Shown here piece after piece: positions 33,415 through 42,789 of a stretch of DNA of 64,000 nt; position 1 is the first letter of the stretch; each line of letters opens with the position of its first letter. Source of the DNA: a bacterium (GTDB lineage Bacteria; BMS3Abin14). The stretch spans positions 187,597 to 251,596 of the forward strand of contig CP070719.1 in the NCBI GenBank assembly GCA_020350725.1, written 5' to 3'. The notes beneath the pieces were generated by a model, which did not search any database, was not told the DNA's origin, and saw only the letters and a program-made list of their open reading frames with translations. The translations under genes were made by a program, and so were the position numbers.

Positions 33415-33873
33415 GTGGGTTTAATGACCAATATCCTTCAGACCGACCTGATCAAGGGGCTGACCCTCACCCTCCAGAACTTCTTCAAGAAGCCCGTCAC
33501 CCTTCGCTACCCCGAGGTCAGGTACGAACTCCCCGACACGTTCAGGGGGGCCCAGATCCTCAAGAGGGATTCGGAGGGGAGCGAGCGCTGCGTGGGGTGC
33601 GGGCTGTGCCCGGAAATATGCCCATCCAAAGCCATCACCCTGATCACATCCGAGGATGAGGAGGGTGAAAAGAGGGTGGATTTCTACCAGATCCACCTCG
33701 GCCTCTGCATCTACTGCGGATACTGTCAGGAGGTCTGCCCGGTGGATGCCGTCTGGATGGGACGGGATTACGAACTTTCCCTGACGGATCCGTCCAGGCT
33801 CAAGGTCACCAAGGAGGAGATGCTGCAAAAGGGGGATGACCCCCACTACGATCGTCTCGGGGAGAGCAGGTAA
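33415..33873 (+). CDS. nuoI: NADH-quinone oxidoreductase subunit I
   Basis: 152 residues with two ferredoxin-type [4Fe-4S] motifs, CVGCGLCPEICP and CIYCGYCQEVCP, for clusters N6a and N6b. GTG 33415 is placed 10 nt after AGGAG; the ATG four codons in (33424) is an alternative. Electrons pass through it from NuoG to NuoB. Only one nuoI is present although there are two NuoE/F/G sets. Confidence 0.96.
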   Translation: MGLMTNILQTDLIKGLTLTLQNFFKKPVTLRYPEVRYELPDTFRGAQILKRDSEGSERCVGCGLCPEICPSKAITLITSEDEEGEKRVDFYQIHLGLCIYCGYCQEVCPVDAVWMGRDYELSLTDPSRLKVTKEEMLQKGDDPHYDRLGESR

Positions 33874-33874
33874 A

Positions 33875-34396
33875 ATGGGACTTCAATCCTTTCTTTTCTA
33901 CTATTTCGCCATCGTGATCATCGCCACGGCGGCGCTGACGGTTTCCCGCAGGAATCCCATCCATTCGGTGATGTTTCTCGTGCCCTGCTTTATCCACACG
34001 GCGGGCCTGTTCCTCCTGTTGGGGGCGGAGTTCCTGGCGGCCATCCAGGTCCTCGTCTACACGGGTGCCATAATGGTCCTCTATCTGTTCGTGGTCTTTC
34101 TCCTCGACCTTCCCTCCTTCCGGATCAAGAAGATCACCCATCAGCAGACGCCCCTGGCGGTCCTCGCGGGCCTTGTCCTGGTGGTCCAGATCATCGTTCT
34201 GACCGTCGTCGCCGTCTTCCCGAGGCCGGCGGCCGAGGTCAAGGCCCCTTATTTTCTAGGCAACACGGAGGCGGTAGGGGCAAGCCTTTACACGACTTTC
34301 CTGTTCCCCTTCGAACTCGCGTCCCTGGTCCTTCTGGTCGCCATCTTCGGAGCGGTCGTGCTGGCCCGCAGGGAGAGAGGGGAGGAGCTACCGTGA
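33875..34396 (+). CDS. nuoJ: NADH-quinone oxidoreductase subunit J
   Basis: 173 residues with five transmembrane helices. [19 protein letters not shown] is the family signature containing the pi-bulge helix that moves during turnover. ATG 33875 follows the nuoI stop by one base; an upstream ATG in the nuoI coding sequence is in frame but has no ribosome site. The stop overlaps the GTG of nuoK. Confidence 0.95.
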   Translation: MGLQSFLFYYFAIVIIATAALTVSRRNPIHSVMFLVPCFIHTAGLFLLLGAEFLAAIQVLVYTGAIMVLYLFVVFLLDLPSFRIKKITHQQTPLAVLAGLVLVVQIIVLTVVAVFPRPAAEVKAPYFLGNTEAVGASLYTTFLFPFELASLVLLVAIFGAVVLARRERGEELP

Positions 34397-34695
34397 TCAC
34401 ACTGACTCACTATCTCGTTCTTGGCGCCATCGTCTTCCTCATCGGCATCATGGGTGTGCTTCTGAGGAGGAACGTTATTATTATTCTGCTCTCCATCGAG
34501 TTGATGCTCAACGCGGTCAATATCAACATGGTGGCCTTCTCCGATTACCTGCAGAATATGTCGGGCCAGGTCTTTGTCTTCTTCATCATGACGGTGGCTG
34601 CCGCCGAGGCGGCCATCGGGCTGGCTATTGTGGTTGTCCTGTTCAGAAATCGGGAGACGATCGATGTGGACAGGATCAACGTCATGAGGTGGTAG
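34393..34695 (+). CDS. nuoK: NADH-quinone oxidoreductase subunit K
   Basis: 100 residues, three transmembrane helices, with [18 protein letters not shown] carrying the conserved membrane glutamate and a second one in [13 protein letters not shown]. Start GTG overlaps the nuoJ stop (GTGA). It is a mrp/MnhC-like proton-channel subunit. Confidence 0.96.
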   Translation: MITLTHYLVLGAIVFLIGIMGVLLRRNVIIILLSIELMLNAVNINMVAFSDYLQNMSGQVFVFFIMTVAAAEAAIGLAIVVVLFRNRETIDVDRINVMRW

Positions 34696-34703
34696 GAGCC
34701 GTT

Positions 34704-36647
34704 ATGACCGATGCAGTTGCACTGGTACCCCTGTTTCCCCTTCTGGCCGTCCTGGTCAACCTCTTCATCGGCAAGAGGCTGTCAAAGAAGGCGGTTGGAA
34801 TCCTGGCCTGCGGCGCCGTCGGCGCCTCCCTGGGCGCCTCGGTCCTTGCCGTCGCCGGGCTCATGGCCATGGAGGTCGGTCACCGGTCCGTCGAGGTGAT
34901 CCTCTTCCCGTGGATCGTCTCGGGCGGTTTCCAGGTCCCCATCGGGTTCCTGCTGGATCCCCTGTCCGCGGTGATGATCCTCGTCGTCACCGGTGTCGGT
35001 TTCCTGATCCACGTCTACAGCACGGGATACATGCACGAGGACGCGGGTTTCGCCCGCTATTTCCTCTTTCTCAACCTCTTCGTGTTCGCCATGCTCCTCC
35101 TCGTGCTCGGCAACAGCTACCTCCTGCTCTTCATCGGCTGGGAAGGGGTCGGCCTCTGCTCCTACCTCCTGATCGGTTTCTGGTTCACCAAGGACAGCGC
35201 CTCCGACGCCGGCAAGAAGGCCTTCATCGTCAACCGGGTAGGGGACTTCGGTTTCATCCTGGGCATGCTCCTGATCGTCTATCACTTCGGGACCCTGCAT
35301 TATGGGCAGGTTTTCGCCAGAGCGCCTGAACTCTTTCACGCCGGAGACCTGCCGATGGTCCTCATCACCGCTCTCCTGTTCGTGGGCGCTATGGGCAAAT
35401 CGGCCCAGCTTCCCCTTCACGTGTGGCTTCCGGACGCCATGGAGGGTCCGACACCCGTTTCCGCCCTGATCCACGCCGCCACCATGGTGACGGCCGGCGT
35501 ATACATGGTCTGCCGGAGCAGCGCGCTCTATGAACTGGCGCCTGTCATCCTGAGCCTGGTGGCCGTCATCGGGTGTCTGACCGCTTTCTTTGCCGGCACC
35601 ATCGCCCTCGTCCAGAACGACATCAAACGGGTGCTCGCCTATTCCACGGTCAGCCAGCTGGGGTATATGTTCCTGGCCGCCGGGGTAGGCGCCTACGTGG
35701 CGGCCATTTTCCATCTCGTCACCCATGCCTTTTTCAAGGCCCTCCTCTTTCTCGGGTCCGGCAGCGTTATCCACGCCCTCCACGAGGAGCAGGACATTCG
35801 AAAGATGGGAGGGCTCAAGAAGTATATGCCGACCACCCACAGGACCTTCGTCATCGGATCGCTTGCCATAGCGGGCATTCCCCCCCTGGCCGGGTTCATG
35901 TCCAAGGACGAGATCCTCTACGAGGTTTTCAACGCGGGGAAGGGAACAGGCTGGGTCCTTCTCTGGATCGGCGGTATCGTTACGGCCCTGATGACCGCCT
36001 TCTATATGTTCCGACTGGTATACCTTACCTTCTACGGCGAATCGAGGATGGACGAGGAAGTGGAGAAACACGTTCATGAATCACCCCCTCCCATCACCGT
36101 TCCCCTGACCATCCTCGCCGTACTCTCCGCTGTGGGTGGTTTTCTGGGCATTCCCGTCATCAAGAAGTGGAACATCATGCACAACTGGCTGGGAGAGGCA
36201 TTCCACGCTGCCGCCGAGCACACCACCGAGGCGGCGACGCACGCCGCCTCCGCCGTTTCCCATCTGACCGTTGAGCTGGGGCTCATGACGGTCTCGGTGG
36301 TTGTTGCGGTGAGCGGCATCCTTATCGCCAGGACCATCATCCTGCGCAGGCCGGCCCTTGCCGAGAAGATGAGGAACGACTACAGCTTCCTCTATAGCCT
36401 GTTCCTCAACAAATGGTGGGTCGACGAACTCTACGACCTCACGATAGTCAATCCCCTCAAGAGATTCGCTGATATGTGCTGGTCGGTGTTCGACGTCAAG
36501 GGGATCGACGGCACGGTCAACGGGACAGCGAAGGTGGCCAACGTTTCCGGGGGAGTGCTGAGGAAACTCCAGACCGGGTTTGTCCAGAACTATGCCCTCG
36601 GCATCGTCATCGGTCTGGCCCTGATGCTGGTGCTGGCGTTCTTCTAA
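34704..36647 (+). CDS. nuoL: NADH-quinone oxidoreductase subunit L
   Basis: 647 residues, the distal antiporter-like subunit with about 16 transmembrane helices and the long lateral helix at the C-terminus. Conserved features include GWEGVGLCSYLLIGFW, LPDAMEGPTPVSALIHAATM and the lysine-bearing NDIKRVLAYSTVSQLGYM. ATG 34704 has TAGGAG 6 nt upstream. A histidine-rich soluble loop near 455-510 (EKHVHESPPP, AAEHTTEAATHAA) is typical of the family. Confidence 0.96.
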   Translation: MTDAVALVPLFPLLAVLVNLFIGKRLSKKAVGILACGAVGASLGASVLAVAGLMAMEVGHRSVEVILFPWIVSGGFQVPIGFLLDPLSAVMILVVTGVGFLIHVYSTGYMHEDAGFARYFLFLNLFVFAMLLLVLGNSYLLLFIGWEGVGLCSYLLIGFWFTKDSASDAGKKAFIVNRVGDFGFILGMLLIVYHFGTLHYGQVFARAPELFHAGDLPMVLITALLFVGAMGKSAQLPLHVWLPDAMEGPTPVSALIHAATMVTAGVYMVCRSSALYELAPVILSLVAVIGCLTAFFAGTIALVQNDIKRVLAYSTVSQLGYMFLAAGVGAYVAAIFHLVTHAFFKALLFLGSGSVIHALHEEQDIRKMGGLKKYMPTTHRTFVIGSLAIAGIPPLAGFMSKDEILYEVFNAGKGTGWVLLWIGGIVTALMTAFYMFRLVYLTFYGESRMDEEVEKHVHESPPPITVPLTILAVLSAVGGFLGIPVIKKWNIMHNWLGEAFHAAAEHTTEAATHAASAVSHLTVELGLMTVSVVVAVSGILIARTIILRRPALAEKMRNDYSFLYSLFLNKWWVDELYDLTIVNPLKRFADMCWSVFDVKGIDGTVNGTAKVANVSGGVLRKLQTGFVQNYALGIVIGLALMLVLAFF

Positions 36648-36714
36648 GGGCGGGAGATGGAGTCCAGGAAACAGCCTTCAGAGTAAAAAACCTTGAGGTG
36701 AGAAAAGAGAGCCG

Positions 36715-38304
36715 ATGGAATCACTAAATTTCCCGATACTATCTGCAGTCGTCTATCTGCCGGCGATCGGAGCGCTGTTGATGGCCATATTCGTTCCGGG
36801 GAGAAGGGTGGACGCAATACGCCGCATCGCCCTGGGCGTGGCCCTGGCTGATTTCTTCCTGTCCCTGGCCATTCTGCCGAGATTCAGGATGGACGTCGCC
36901 GACTTCCAGCTCATGGAGAGGGCCGACTGGATCCCGTCACTTGGCATCCAGTACCTCATGGGTACCGACGGCATCAGCCTCCTGCTGGTCCTGCTCACCA
37001 CGGTCCTGGGCGTCCTTGCTATCCTCTCGTCATTCTCGGCCATCACGGAGAGGGTCAAGGAGTACATGATCGCGCTCCTCATTCTGCAGACGGGCATGCT
37101 GGGTGTCTTCTTCGCTCTGGACATCGTCCTGTTCTACGTGTTCTGGGAAGTGATGCTCATCCCCATGGCCCTTCTCATAGGTATCTGGGGCGGCGCCAGA
37201 AGGGTCTACGCCGCTGTGAAGTTCTTCCTGTTCACATTAGTGGGCAGCCTTTTCATGCTTATCGGGTTCCTGGTCCTCTATTTCTCGTTCCACAGGGCCA
37301 CCGGCATCTACACCTTTGACCTCATTCGGCTCCTGGATTTCAGCTTCCCGGTGGGAGTCCAGGTGTGGGCCTTCTGGGCCCTGTTCCTGGGTTTTGCCAT
37401 CAAGGTGCCGCTGTTCCCCTTCCACACATGGTTGCCCGACGCCCATGTCGAGGCTCCCACCGCCGGTTCGGTGATCCTGGCGGGCGTTCTCCTCAAGATG
37501 GGGACTTACGGATTCATCCGCTTCTCCCTGCCCATGCTGCCCGAAGCGTCCCTCCAGGCCATCCCCGCCATAGCCGTGCTCTCCATCGTGGGCATCATCT
37601 ACGGTGCCCTGGTGGCCTGGGTGCAGCCTGACGTGAAGAAACTCGTCGCCTACTCCTCCGTCAGCCACCTGGGTTTTGTCATGCTGGGTCTGTTCACGGT
37701 GACCATCCAGGGGGTTCAGGGCGGTGTTCTTCAGATGATCAATCACGGCCTGTCCACCGGTGCCCTGTTCCTCCTGGTGGGCATTCTTTACGAGCGCAGG
37801 CACACCAGGATGATCGAGGCCTTCGGAGGGCTCGCTGCCCAGGTGCCCCTGTTCACGGCTGTCTTCGGCATCGTGACCTTCTCGTCCATCGGCCTCCCGG
37901 GTCTCAACGGCTTCATCGGTGAATTCCTCATCCTTCTGGGGTCCTACAAGGCACGGATGTGGGTTTTCGGGGCCCTGGCGGCCTCCGGGGTGATCCTGGG
38001 GGCGGTGTACATGCTGTCCATGTTCCAGCGGGTGATGTACGGGACACTGGACAAGGAGGAGAACCGGAACCTGCCCGATCTGAACGTGCGGGAGATGTTA
38101 ACACTGGTCCCGATCGTCATCCTGATCTTCTGGATCGGGATCTACCCCAAGCCGTTTCTTAAAATGGTTGAACCGTCTGTCATCAAGGTCGTGTCGAGGC
38201 TCGAGAACGCCAGGGTCAACGCCGGATCCACGCCCCTCGTTCTGGCGCCCGACGAGGTCAAGGTCGCTCTGGACAAACACGGTGCTGCCCCGGACGGGGA
38301 ATAA
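36715..38304 (+). CDS. nuoM: NADH-quinone oxidoreductase subunit M
   Basis: 529 residues, fourteen transmembrane helices. Typical motifs are VFWEVMLIPMALLIGIWGG with the pumping glutamate, LPDAHVEAPTAGSVILAG, and VKKLVAYSSVSHLGFVMLG. The C-terminus extends about 30 residues past the last helix. It is one of three antiporter-like pumps; a GAGGTGAG site is 14 nt before the ATG. Confidence 0.97.
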   Translation: MESLNFPILSAVVYLPAIGALLMAIFVPGRRVDAIRRIALGVALADFFLSLAILPRFRMDVADFQLMERADWIPSLGIQYLMGTDGISLLLVLLTTVLGVLAILSSFSAITERVKEYMIALLILQTGMLGVFFALDIVLFYVFWEVMLIPMALLIGIWGGARRVYAAVKFFLFTLVGSLFMLIGFLVLYFSFHRATGIYTFDLIRLLDFSFPVGVQVWAFWALFLGFAIKVPLFPFHTWLPDAHVEAPTAGSVILAGVLLKMGTYGFIRFSLPMLPEASLQAIPAIAVLSIVGIIYGALVAWVQPDVKKLVAYSSVSHLGFVMLGLFTVTIQGVQGGVLQMINHGLSTGALFLLVGILYERRHTRMIEAFGGLAAQVPLFTAVFGIVTFSSIGLPGLNGFIGEFLILLGSYKARMWVFGALAASGVILGAVYMLSMFQRVMYGTLDKEENRNLPDLNVREMLTLVPIVILIFWIGIYPKPFLKMVEPSVIKVVSRLENARVNAGSTPLVLAPDEVKVALDKHGAAPDGE

Positions 38305-38326
38305 ATAGGCCAAGGGAGAGGAATAA

Positions 38327-39796
38327 ATGCTCGATATTCTTGTTCCGGATTTTCGGGTCATCGCACCGGAACTCATTCTCATCGTCACCGCCTTCGTTAT
38401 CATTTTCTGGGAGCTGATCACCCGCACCGCCAGGCACGGCATGTCCATTTTTCTCGGAGCGGCCGGAACCCTGGTGGCCCTCGCGGTCACGGCCTCGCTG
38501 GCGCAGAAGACCATCTCGACATTCGGGGATGCCCTCGTCCTCGACCCCTTTGCCTCCTTCTTCAAGATGATCTTCCTCGTCGGGTTGCTGCTCACCATCG
38601 CCATATCGACCAGATACATGGTCGACGAGGGGACCAAGGATCATTCGGAGTACTACGGCCTTCTCATTCTTGCCGTCGTCGGGATGATGGTCCTGGCCAC
38701 CGGCAGGGAACTGATCACCATCTTTCTGGGACTGGAACTCATGTCCATGTCCCTCTACGTCCTCGCCGGTCTCTTCAAAACGGACGTACGGTCCAACGAG
38801 GCCGCCCTGAAGTACTTCGTCCTGGGGTCCTTTGCCACCTGTTTCATGCTCTTCGGCATGTCGTACATCTACGGCATCGCGGGCACGACCCACCTGAGGC
38901 AGATCGGCCGCGCCATCGCCGAGAACCCGGCCCTCCTGGCGGACAAAGGACTTATCCTCGGGATGTTTACCCTGCTGGTCGGCTTCGCATTCAAGATCTC
39001 GGCTGTTCCCTTTCACCAGTGGACTCCGGACGTCTACGAGGGCGCGCCGACTTCCGTCACGGCCTTTATGTCGGCCGGACCGAAGGCGGCAGCCTTTGCG
39101 GCCATGATCAGGGTCCTCATGGAAGCCCTCCCCCTGATGAAAACCGACTGGGAGCTCCTCTTCACCGTGGTGGCCGTTCTCACCATGACTGTTGGAAACC
39201 TGGTCGCCCTGGCCCAGGAAAGCGTCAAGAGGATGCTGGCCTACTCATCCATTGCGCATGTCGGCTACATCCTCATTGCCTTCGTCGCCTCCGTGGGCGG
39301 CCATGCCGACCGGGCCCTGTCGGCGATCCTGTTCTACCTCCTCGCGTACACTTTCATGAATACGGGGGCTTTCGCCATCCTCATCTTCCTGAGGAGGGAG
39401 GGGATCTCCGGCGAGAAGCTGGATGATTTCGCCGGCCTTTCCAGGCGGTCGCCCATCGGCGCCCTGGCCATGCTCATCTTCCTGTTCTCCCTGGCGGGCA
39501 TACCGCCGACGGCCGGTTTTGCGGCTAAGCTCTCCGTGTTCTACGCTGCCGTCCAGGGTGGATACTATGCTCTGGTCGTCATCGGTGTGATCAACAGCGC
39601 AGTGGCGGCGTACTACTATCTTCGTGTCGTGGTGGTCATGTACATGCAGGAGCCGGCCACCGAGGGCGGCTACGCAGGAACGTCACCCCTGCTCTGGGCC
39701 GGCATCGCTCTGGCCCTGGCCGGCACCATTGTCCTCGGCGTACTGCCGGGCGGGGTGCTCGAGGCGGCGAGGCTTTCCGTCATCTCCCTGCTTTAG
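38327..39796 (+). CDS. nuoN: NADH-quinone oxidoreductase subunit N
   Basis: 489 residues, fourteen transmembrane helices and last gene of the operon. Signatures: FLGLELMSMSLYVLAG, FHQWTPDVYEGAPTSVTAFM, and SVKRMLAYSSIAHVGYILIA. It sits at the NuoK side of the pump array. A hairpin without T-run lies 33 nt after the stop and probably ends or stabilizes the nuo message. Confidence 0.97.
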   Translation: MLDILVPDFRVIAPELILIVTAFVIIFWELITRTARHGMSIFLGAAGTLVALAVTASLAQKTISTFGDALVLDPFASFFKMIFLVGLLLTIAISTRYMVDEGTKDHSEYYGLLILAVVGMMVLATGRELITIFLGLELMSMSLYVLAGLFKTDVRSNEAALKYFVLGSFATCFMLFGMSYIYGIAGTTHLRQIGRAIAENPALLADKGLILGMFTLLVGFAFKISAVPFHQWTPDVYEGAPTSVTAFMSAGPKAAAFAAMIRVLMEALPLMKTDWELLFTVVAVLTMTVGNLVALAQESVKRMLAYSSIAHVGYILIAFVASVGGHADRALSAILFYLLAYTFMNTGAFAILIFLRREGISGEKLDDFAGLSRRSPIGALAMLIFLFSLAGIPPTAGFAAKLSVFYAAVQGGYYALVVIGVINSAVAAYYYLRVVVVMYMQEPATEGGYAGTSPLLWAGIALALAGTIVLGVLPGGVLEAARLSVISLL

Positions 39797-39828
39797 GACG
39801 AATCGGGGTTCATTATTCAGGAGAACAG

Positions 39829-39855
39829 CCCGGTGATCGGTCCACGGTCACCGGG
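39829..39855. terminator. Hairpin between nuoN and the convergent polyketide synthase gene
   Basis: Inverted repeat CCCGGTGA/TCACCGGG with an 11-nt loop, 33 nt after the nuoN stop. It lies between converging genes and could act in both directions; no T-run follows on either strand, so intrinsic termination is not certain. Confidence 0.5.
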
Positions 39856-39903
39856 TGCGGGATCACCTGCCGTAAATTCTCCTGGACCCGGGAATCCAAA
39901 ATC

Positions 39904-39930
39904 CCCTTCGACAAGCCCAGGGCCGTGAGC
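39904..39930. repeat. Degenerate copy of a dispersed TTCGACAAGC-CAGGG type intergenic repeat
   Basis: CCCTTCGACAAGCCCAGGGC followed by CGTGAGC resembles the short palindromic intergenic repeat (cttcgaca-gctcaggg-gagc) that I know from many bacterial genomes. Only one clear copy is seen here; CCTGTCGAAGG at 58580-58590 is a possible half. The call rests on recall of the motif. Confidence 0.3.
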
Positions 39931-39990
39931 ATGCCGAACGGCAAAGTCCAAGAACCAAAGACTCCCTTCCCCATTCACCCCGGTAAAATC

Positions 39991-41049
39991 CTAGACGGCT
40001 CGAAGAAGCATGGCATGGGCCGATAGACCCGCCCCGAAGGCCACCAGGACCAACCAGGACCCCGGTTCGATCCCGCCGGCCATTATGTCCTTCAGAACAA
40101 AGAGGACCGAGGGAGAGGACATGTTGCCGCACCTCTCCAGGACCCGTCTGGAGGGGGCGAGCTTCGCCTCGGGAAGATCGACCTCCCTCCCGACCGAGGC
40201 GAGGACGCTCTCTCCCCCTCCGTGGACAGCCCAGTGATCCACGTCCGGCACGGAGAGCCCCATGGGTTCCAGAAGGGAATGAACGGCCTGGGCAACCGTT
40301 CGACCGATGACCTTCGGCAGCCTCCGGGACAGCTGGTTGTGCAGTTGGCCACCCCGGTGGATGTAACGGATGGTGTCCCGTTCCTCCGGCAGGTGTCGGG
40401 TCGAAGACCGGATGATCTCCAGGCCCGACCTCTTTTTCCCGATCACGGCGGCCGCCGCGCCGTCTGCGAAGATGGAATTGGAGAGGATGAGGCTGAGGTC
40501 GTCCGCCATCTGAAAGGTTGCGCTGCAGATCTCCACCGAGACGCAGAGGGCACGGCCGTCACCGTCGACCGGGAGAAGGCTCGCACCCATTGAGATGTTG
40601 GGGATGGCCCCTCCGCAGCCGCTCCCGACGAGATCGAAAGCCCGGACGTCCCTGAGAAGACCGAGCCTCTCGATGAGATAGCTGCTGATCCCGGGGCAGA
40701 GGTACCCGGTGCAGGTGTTGACGATCAGGGCGGAGACATCCTGCGGCGACAGGCCGGCTTCGGCCAGTGCCATGGCTGCGGATTCCACCGAGAGGGTGAC
40801 GGCCCATCGGGTGAAACGCTCGATACGGCTGTCGGGGTCCTCATCCACCAGACAGGCTGGATCCTCCAGGGCGAAATGCCTCCGCCGGATTCCCGGGTGG
40901 CCCAGGATGTTCTCCATCACCTTCAGGCTCCGGGGGGAGAGCCTGTTCCCGTAGTGTTCTCTGAAGAATGACGCCGCGAGGTCCTGATCAGCTCCGTACG
41001 GCGGGAGGGCGGTCGCCACTGTGGACAGGTAGACCGGTGGGGAGCTCAT
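39991..41049 (-). CDS. Type III polyketide synthase (chalcone/stilbene synthase family)
   Basis: 352 residues with the thiolase fold and catalytic triad of type III PKS: Cys145 in GSGCGGAIPNI, His276 in HWAVHGGGES, and Asn309 in CGNMSSPSVLFVL. These enzymes extend acyl-CoA starters with malonyl-CoA and often make alkylpyrones or alkylresorcinols; product cannot be told from the sequence. ATG 41049 overlaps the stop of the radical SAM gene (ATGA), so the two are translated together. The frame remains open 29 codons upstream but without a ribosome site. Confidence 0.9.
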   Translation of the reverse strand: MSSPPVYLSTVATALPPYGADQDLAASFFREHYGNRLSPRSLKVMENILGHPGIRRRHFALEDPACLVDEDPDSRIERFTRWAVTLSVESAAMALAEAGLSPQDVSALIVNTCTGYLCPGISSYLIERLGLLRDVRAFDLVGSGCGGAIPNISMGASLLPVDGDGRALCVSVEICSATFQMADDLSLILSNSIFADGAAAAVIGKKRSGLEIIRSSTRHLPEERDTIRYIHRGGQLHNQLSRRLPKVIGRTVAQAVHSLLEPMGLSVPDVDHWAVHGGGESVLASVGREVDLPEAKLAPSRRVLERCGNMSSPSVLFVLKDIMAGGIEPGSWLVLVAFGAGLSAHAMLLRAV

Positions 41050-42506
41050 GCAGACCTTCCCGTCGAGCATCCAGACTGAGGGATGTCCCGGCCCAGGAGA
41101 CCGAGGAGCCTCCTGATGGAGGCGGTGTGCTTCCAAAGGGGCGTACTGATGGGTAGCCGGGAGGCCAGCCGGTTGATGGCCGGCAGCCAGGGGTGGCTCA
41201 GGGATCCGGTATGGATCATGTTCAGGCGCCCCCGAGTCGATCTGTGGACCTGATCCTGGACCCAGGCCGGTTCCAGTTGGGGCGAAAAGTAGAATCGGGG
41301 TTCCAGCATCTCGCCGGGGGAAACCGAAAGCAGTCCTTCCTCCCGCGCGATGGATTCCAGCGGTGTTCCCGGATAGATCCTGATCCCGAAGTTGAAGAAT
41401 GCGACATCCTGCCTGCGGAGGATCCCCTCGGCGAAGCGAAGGGTCTTCAATACCGTGTCCGGTCCCTCTCCCGGTCCTCCGAGGAGGAAGATCCAGAAAC
41501 AGGGGATCCCGTGCCGCCGGACGGCTTCGGCGGTGCGGTAGACGTGCTGTTCCCCAAAACCCTTACCCAGGCCGGCCAGGACGGAGTCAGCGGCGCTTTC
41601 GGCGGTGATGCCGATACCGGAAAATCCGGCAAGCTCCATGGCTCGGAGCAGCCGTTCATCGACAAACCGCGGGTTGACCTCCATGGTCAACAGGCGTGCT
41701 TCCGCCGGTGAGCGGACAAGGCTTTCGCAGATCTCCAGGGCGTGATCGTAGGGGGCGTTGAACACGCTGTCGACGAACTCGATGTCCCCTGCTCCCTCGG
41801 CGGCAAGCTCACGAACGGCATCGGCGACATCATCCGGAGCATGGAGGCGCTGGATGCGGCCCTCGCTCACGCCGTAAGTGCAGTAGACACATTCGAAGGG
41901 ACAGCCTCTCTTGGATTGGATCGGCAGGGTGGCCATGCGTGACCGGTATTTTGGCACATCGATCCATCGGTGGAAGGGAACCTTCAGGTTGCCGTTTTCC
42001 AGACCGCAATCGGTATGAAGGACGGCACGGTAAACACCGTCTTGGATACGGGCTGTCCCGCTCAGATTCCCGGCCGCCCTTTCCTGCTCCAGGGCCTCCA
42101 GAACCCGGGGAAAAACGGTTTCACCGTCCCTTAGAACGGCGAGGTCCGCTCCCGTATACCTGAGAAGGGCCTCGGGCATAACGGCGACTGCCGGTCCGCC
42201 GAGAACAACAGGTGCCGCTGTCCGCCTGCGGATGGTCTCAACCAGGGGAACAAGTTCGCGAAAATATCGCGTGGGGTGGACCATGTCGTTGTCGTCGATA
42301 TTACGGACCGAAATACCTACGACGTCCGGGGACGCACCACCGAGGGCGCGGTTCACAGCCGCTACAGGATCCTGTTCGAACATCAGGTCCAACAGGGTGA
42401 CGCGGTGGCCCTTTTCCTTCACCGCCTCCGCGACGACGCAGGCACCGTATGGGATCACGGCCACAGGGTGTTCGGCCCGGTTCGCAGCAATGATCAGAAC
42501 ATCCAA
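41046..42506 (-). CDS. Cobalamin-binding radical SAM protein
   Basis: 486 residues. The N-terminal Rossmann domain (1-150) resembles B12-binding modules of class B radical SAM enzymes, and residues around 195-215 carry the cluster motif RGCPFECVYC (CX3CX2C). A TIM-barrel follows with GGPGEGPDTVL-like and EGLLSVSPGEM segments. Such enzymes methylate unreactive carbon or rearrange lipid- and polyketide-type substrates; its coupling to a type III PKS suggests tailoring of the polyketide or of its acyl starter. The classic DxHxxG of adenosyl/methylcobalamin binding is not visible, so cobalamin dependence is tentative. Confidence 0.85.
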   Translation of the reverse strand: MDVLIIAANRAEHPVAVIPYGACVVAEAVKEKGHRVTLLDLMFEQDPVAAVNRALGGASPDVVGISVRNIDDNDMVHPTRYFRELVPLVETIRRRTAAPVVLGGPAVAVMPEALLRYTGADLAVLRDGETVFPRVLEALEQERAAGNLSGTARIQDGVYRAVLHTDCGLENGNLKVPFHRWIDVPKYRSRMATLPIQSKRGCPFECVYCTYGVSEGRIQRLHAPDDVADAVRELAAEGAGDIEFVDSVFNAPYDHALEICESLVRSPAEARLLTMEVNPRFVDERLLRAMELAGFSGIGITAESAADSVLAGLGKGFGEQHVYRTAEAVRRHGIPCFWIFLLGGPGEGPDTVLKTLRFAEGILRRQDVAFFNFGIRIYPGTPLESIAREEGLLSVSPGEMLEPRFYFSPQLEPAWVQDQVHRSTRGRLNMIHTGSLSHPWLPAINRLASRLPISTPLWKHTASIRRLLGLLGRDIPQSGCSTGRSA

Positions 42507-42580
42507 TCTTCACCCCCCACCGGCGGGTTTGCCGCCGATCGGCCCCGAGGCGGTTCGCCTCCCGCGACGGTCATGGAAAG

Positions 42581-42610
42581 AGTATAAGGCAAAACTGTGG
42601 GCAGTGTAAC
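42581..42610 (-). promoter_or_regulatory. Possible promoter of the radical SAM/PKS pair
   Basis: Minus strand GTTACA (42610-42605), 18-nt spacer, TATACT (42586-42581), about 75 nt before the radical SAM ATG. The -10 matches 5 of 6 and the -35 4 of 6 consensus bases. The rest of the 283-nt divergent region shows no gene. Confidence 0.35.
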
Positions 42611-42789
42611 GTGAAGATGCCGATGGGATCGGCAGGATACGCCCTGTCCTCTCCGGCGGGCCTTGATTTCCCCCCGTCCTCGTGTCATTCTTTCACAAAT
42701 GAGTCATGGGTTCGCCCTGTGGCCACATCGTAGGGGAAAGGTCGGGCCGGCCGGAGGGATCGGGTCCATCATGATCGAGGAGGATGGAA

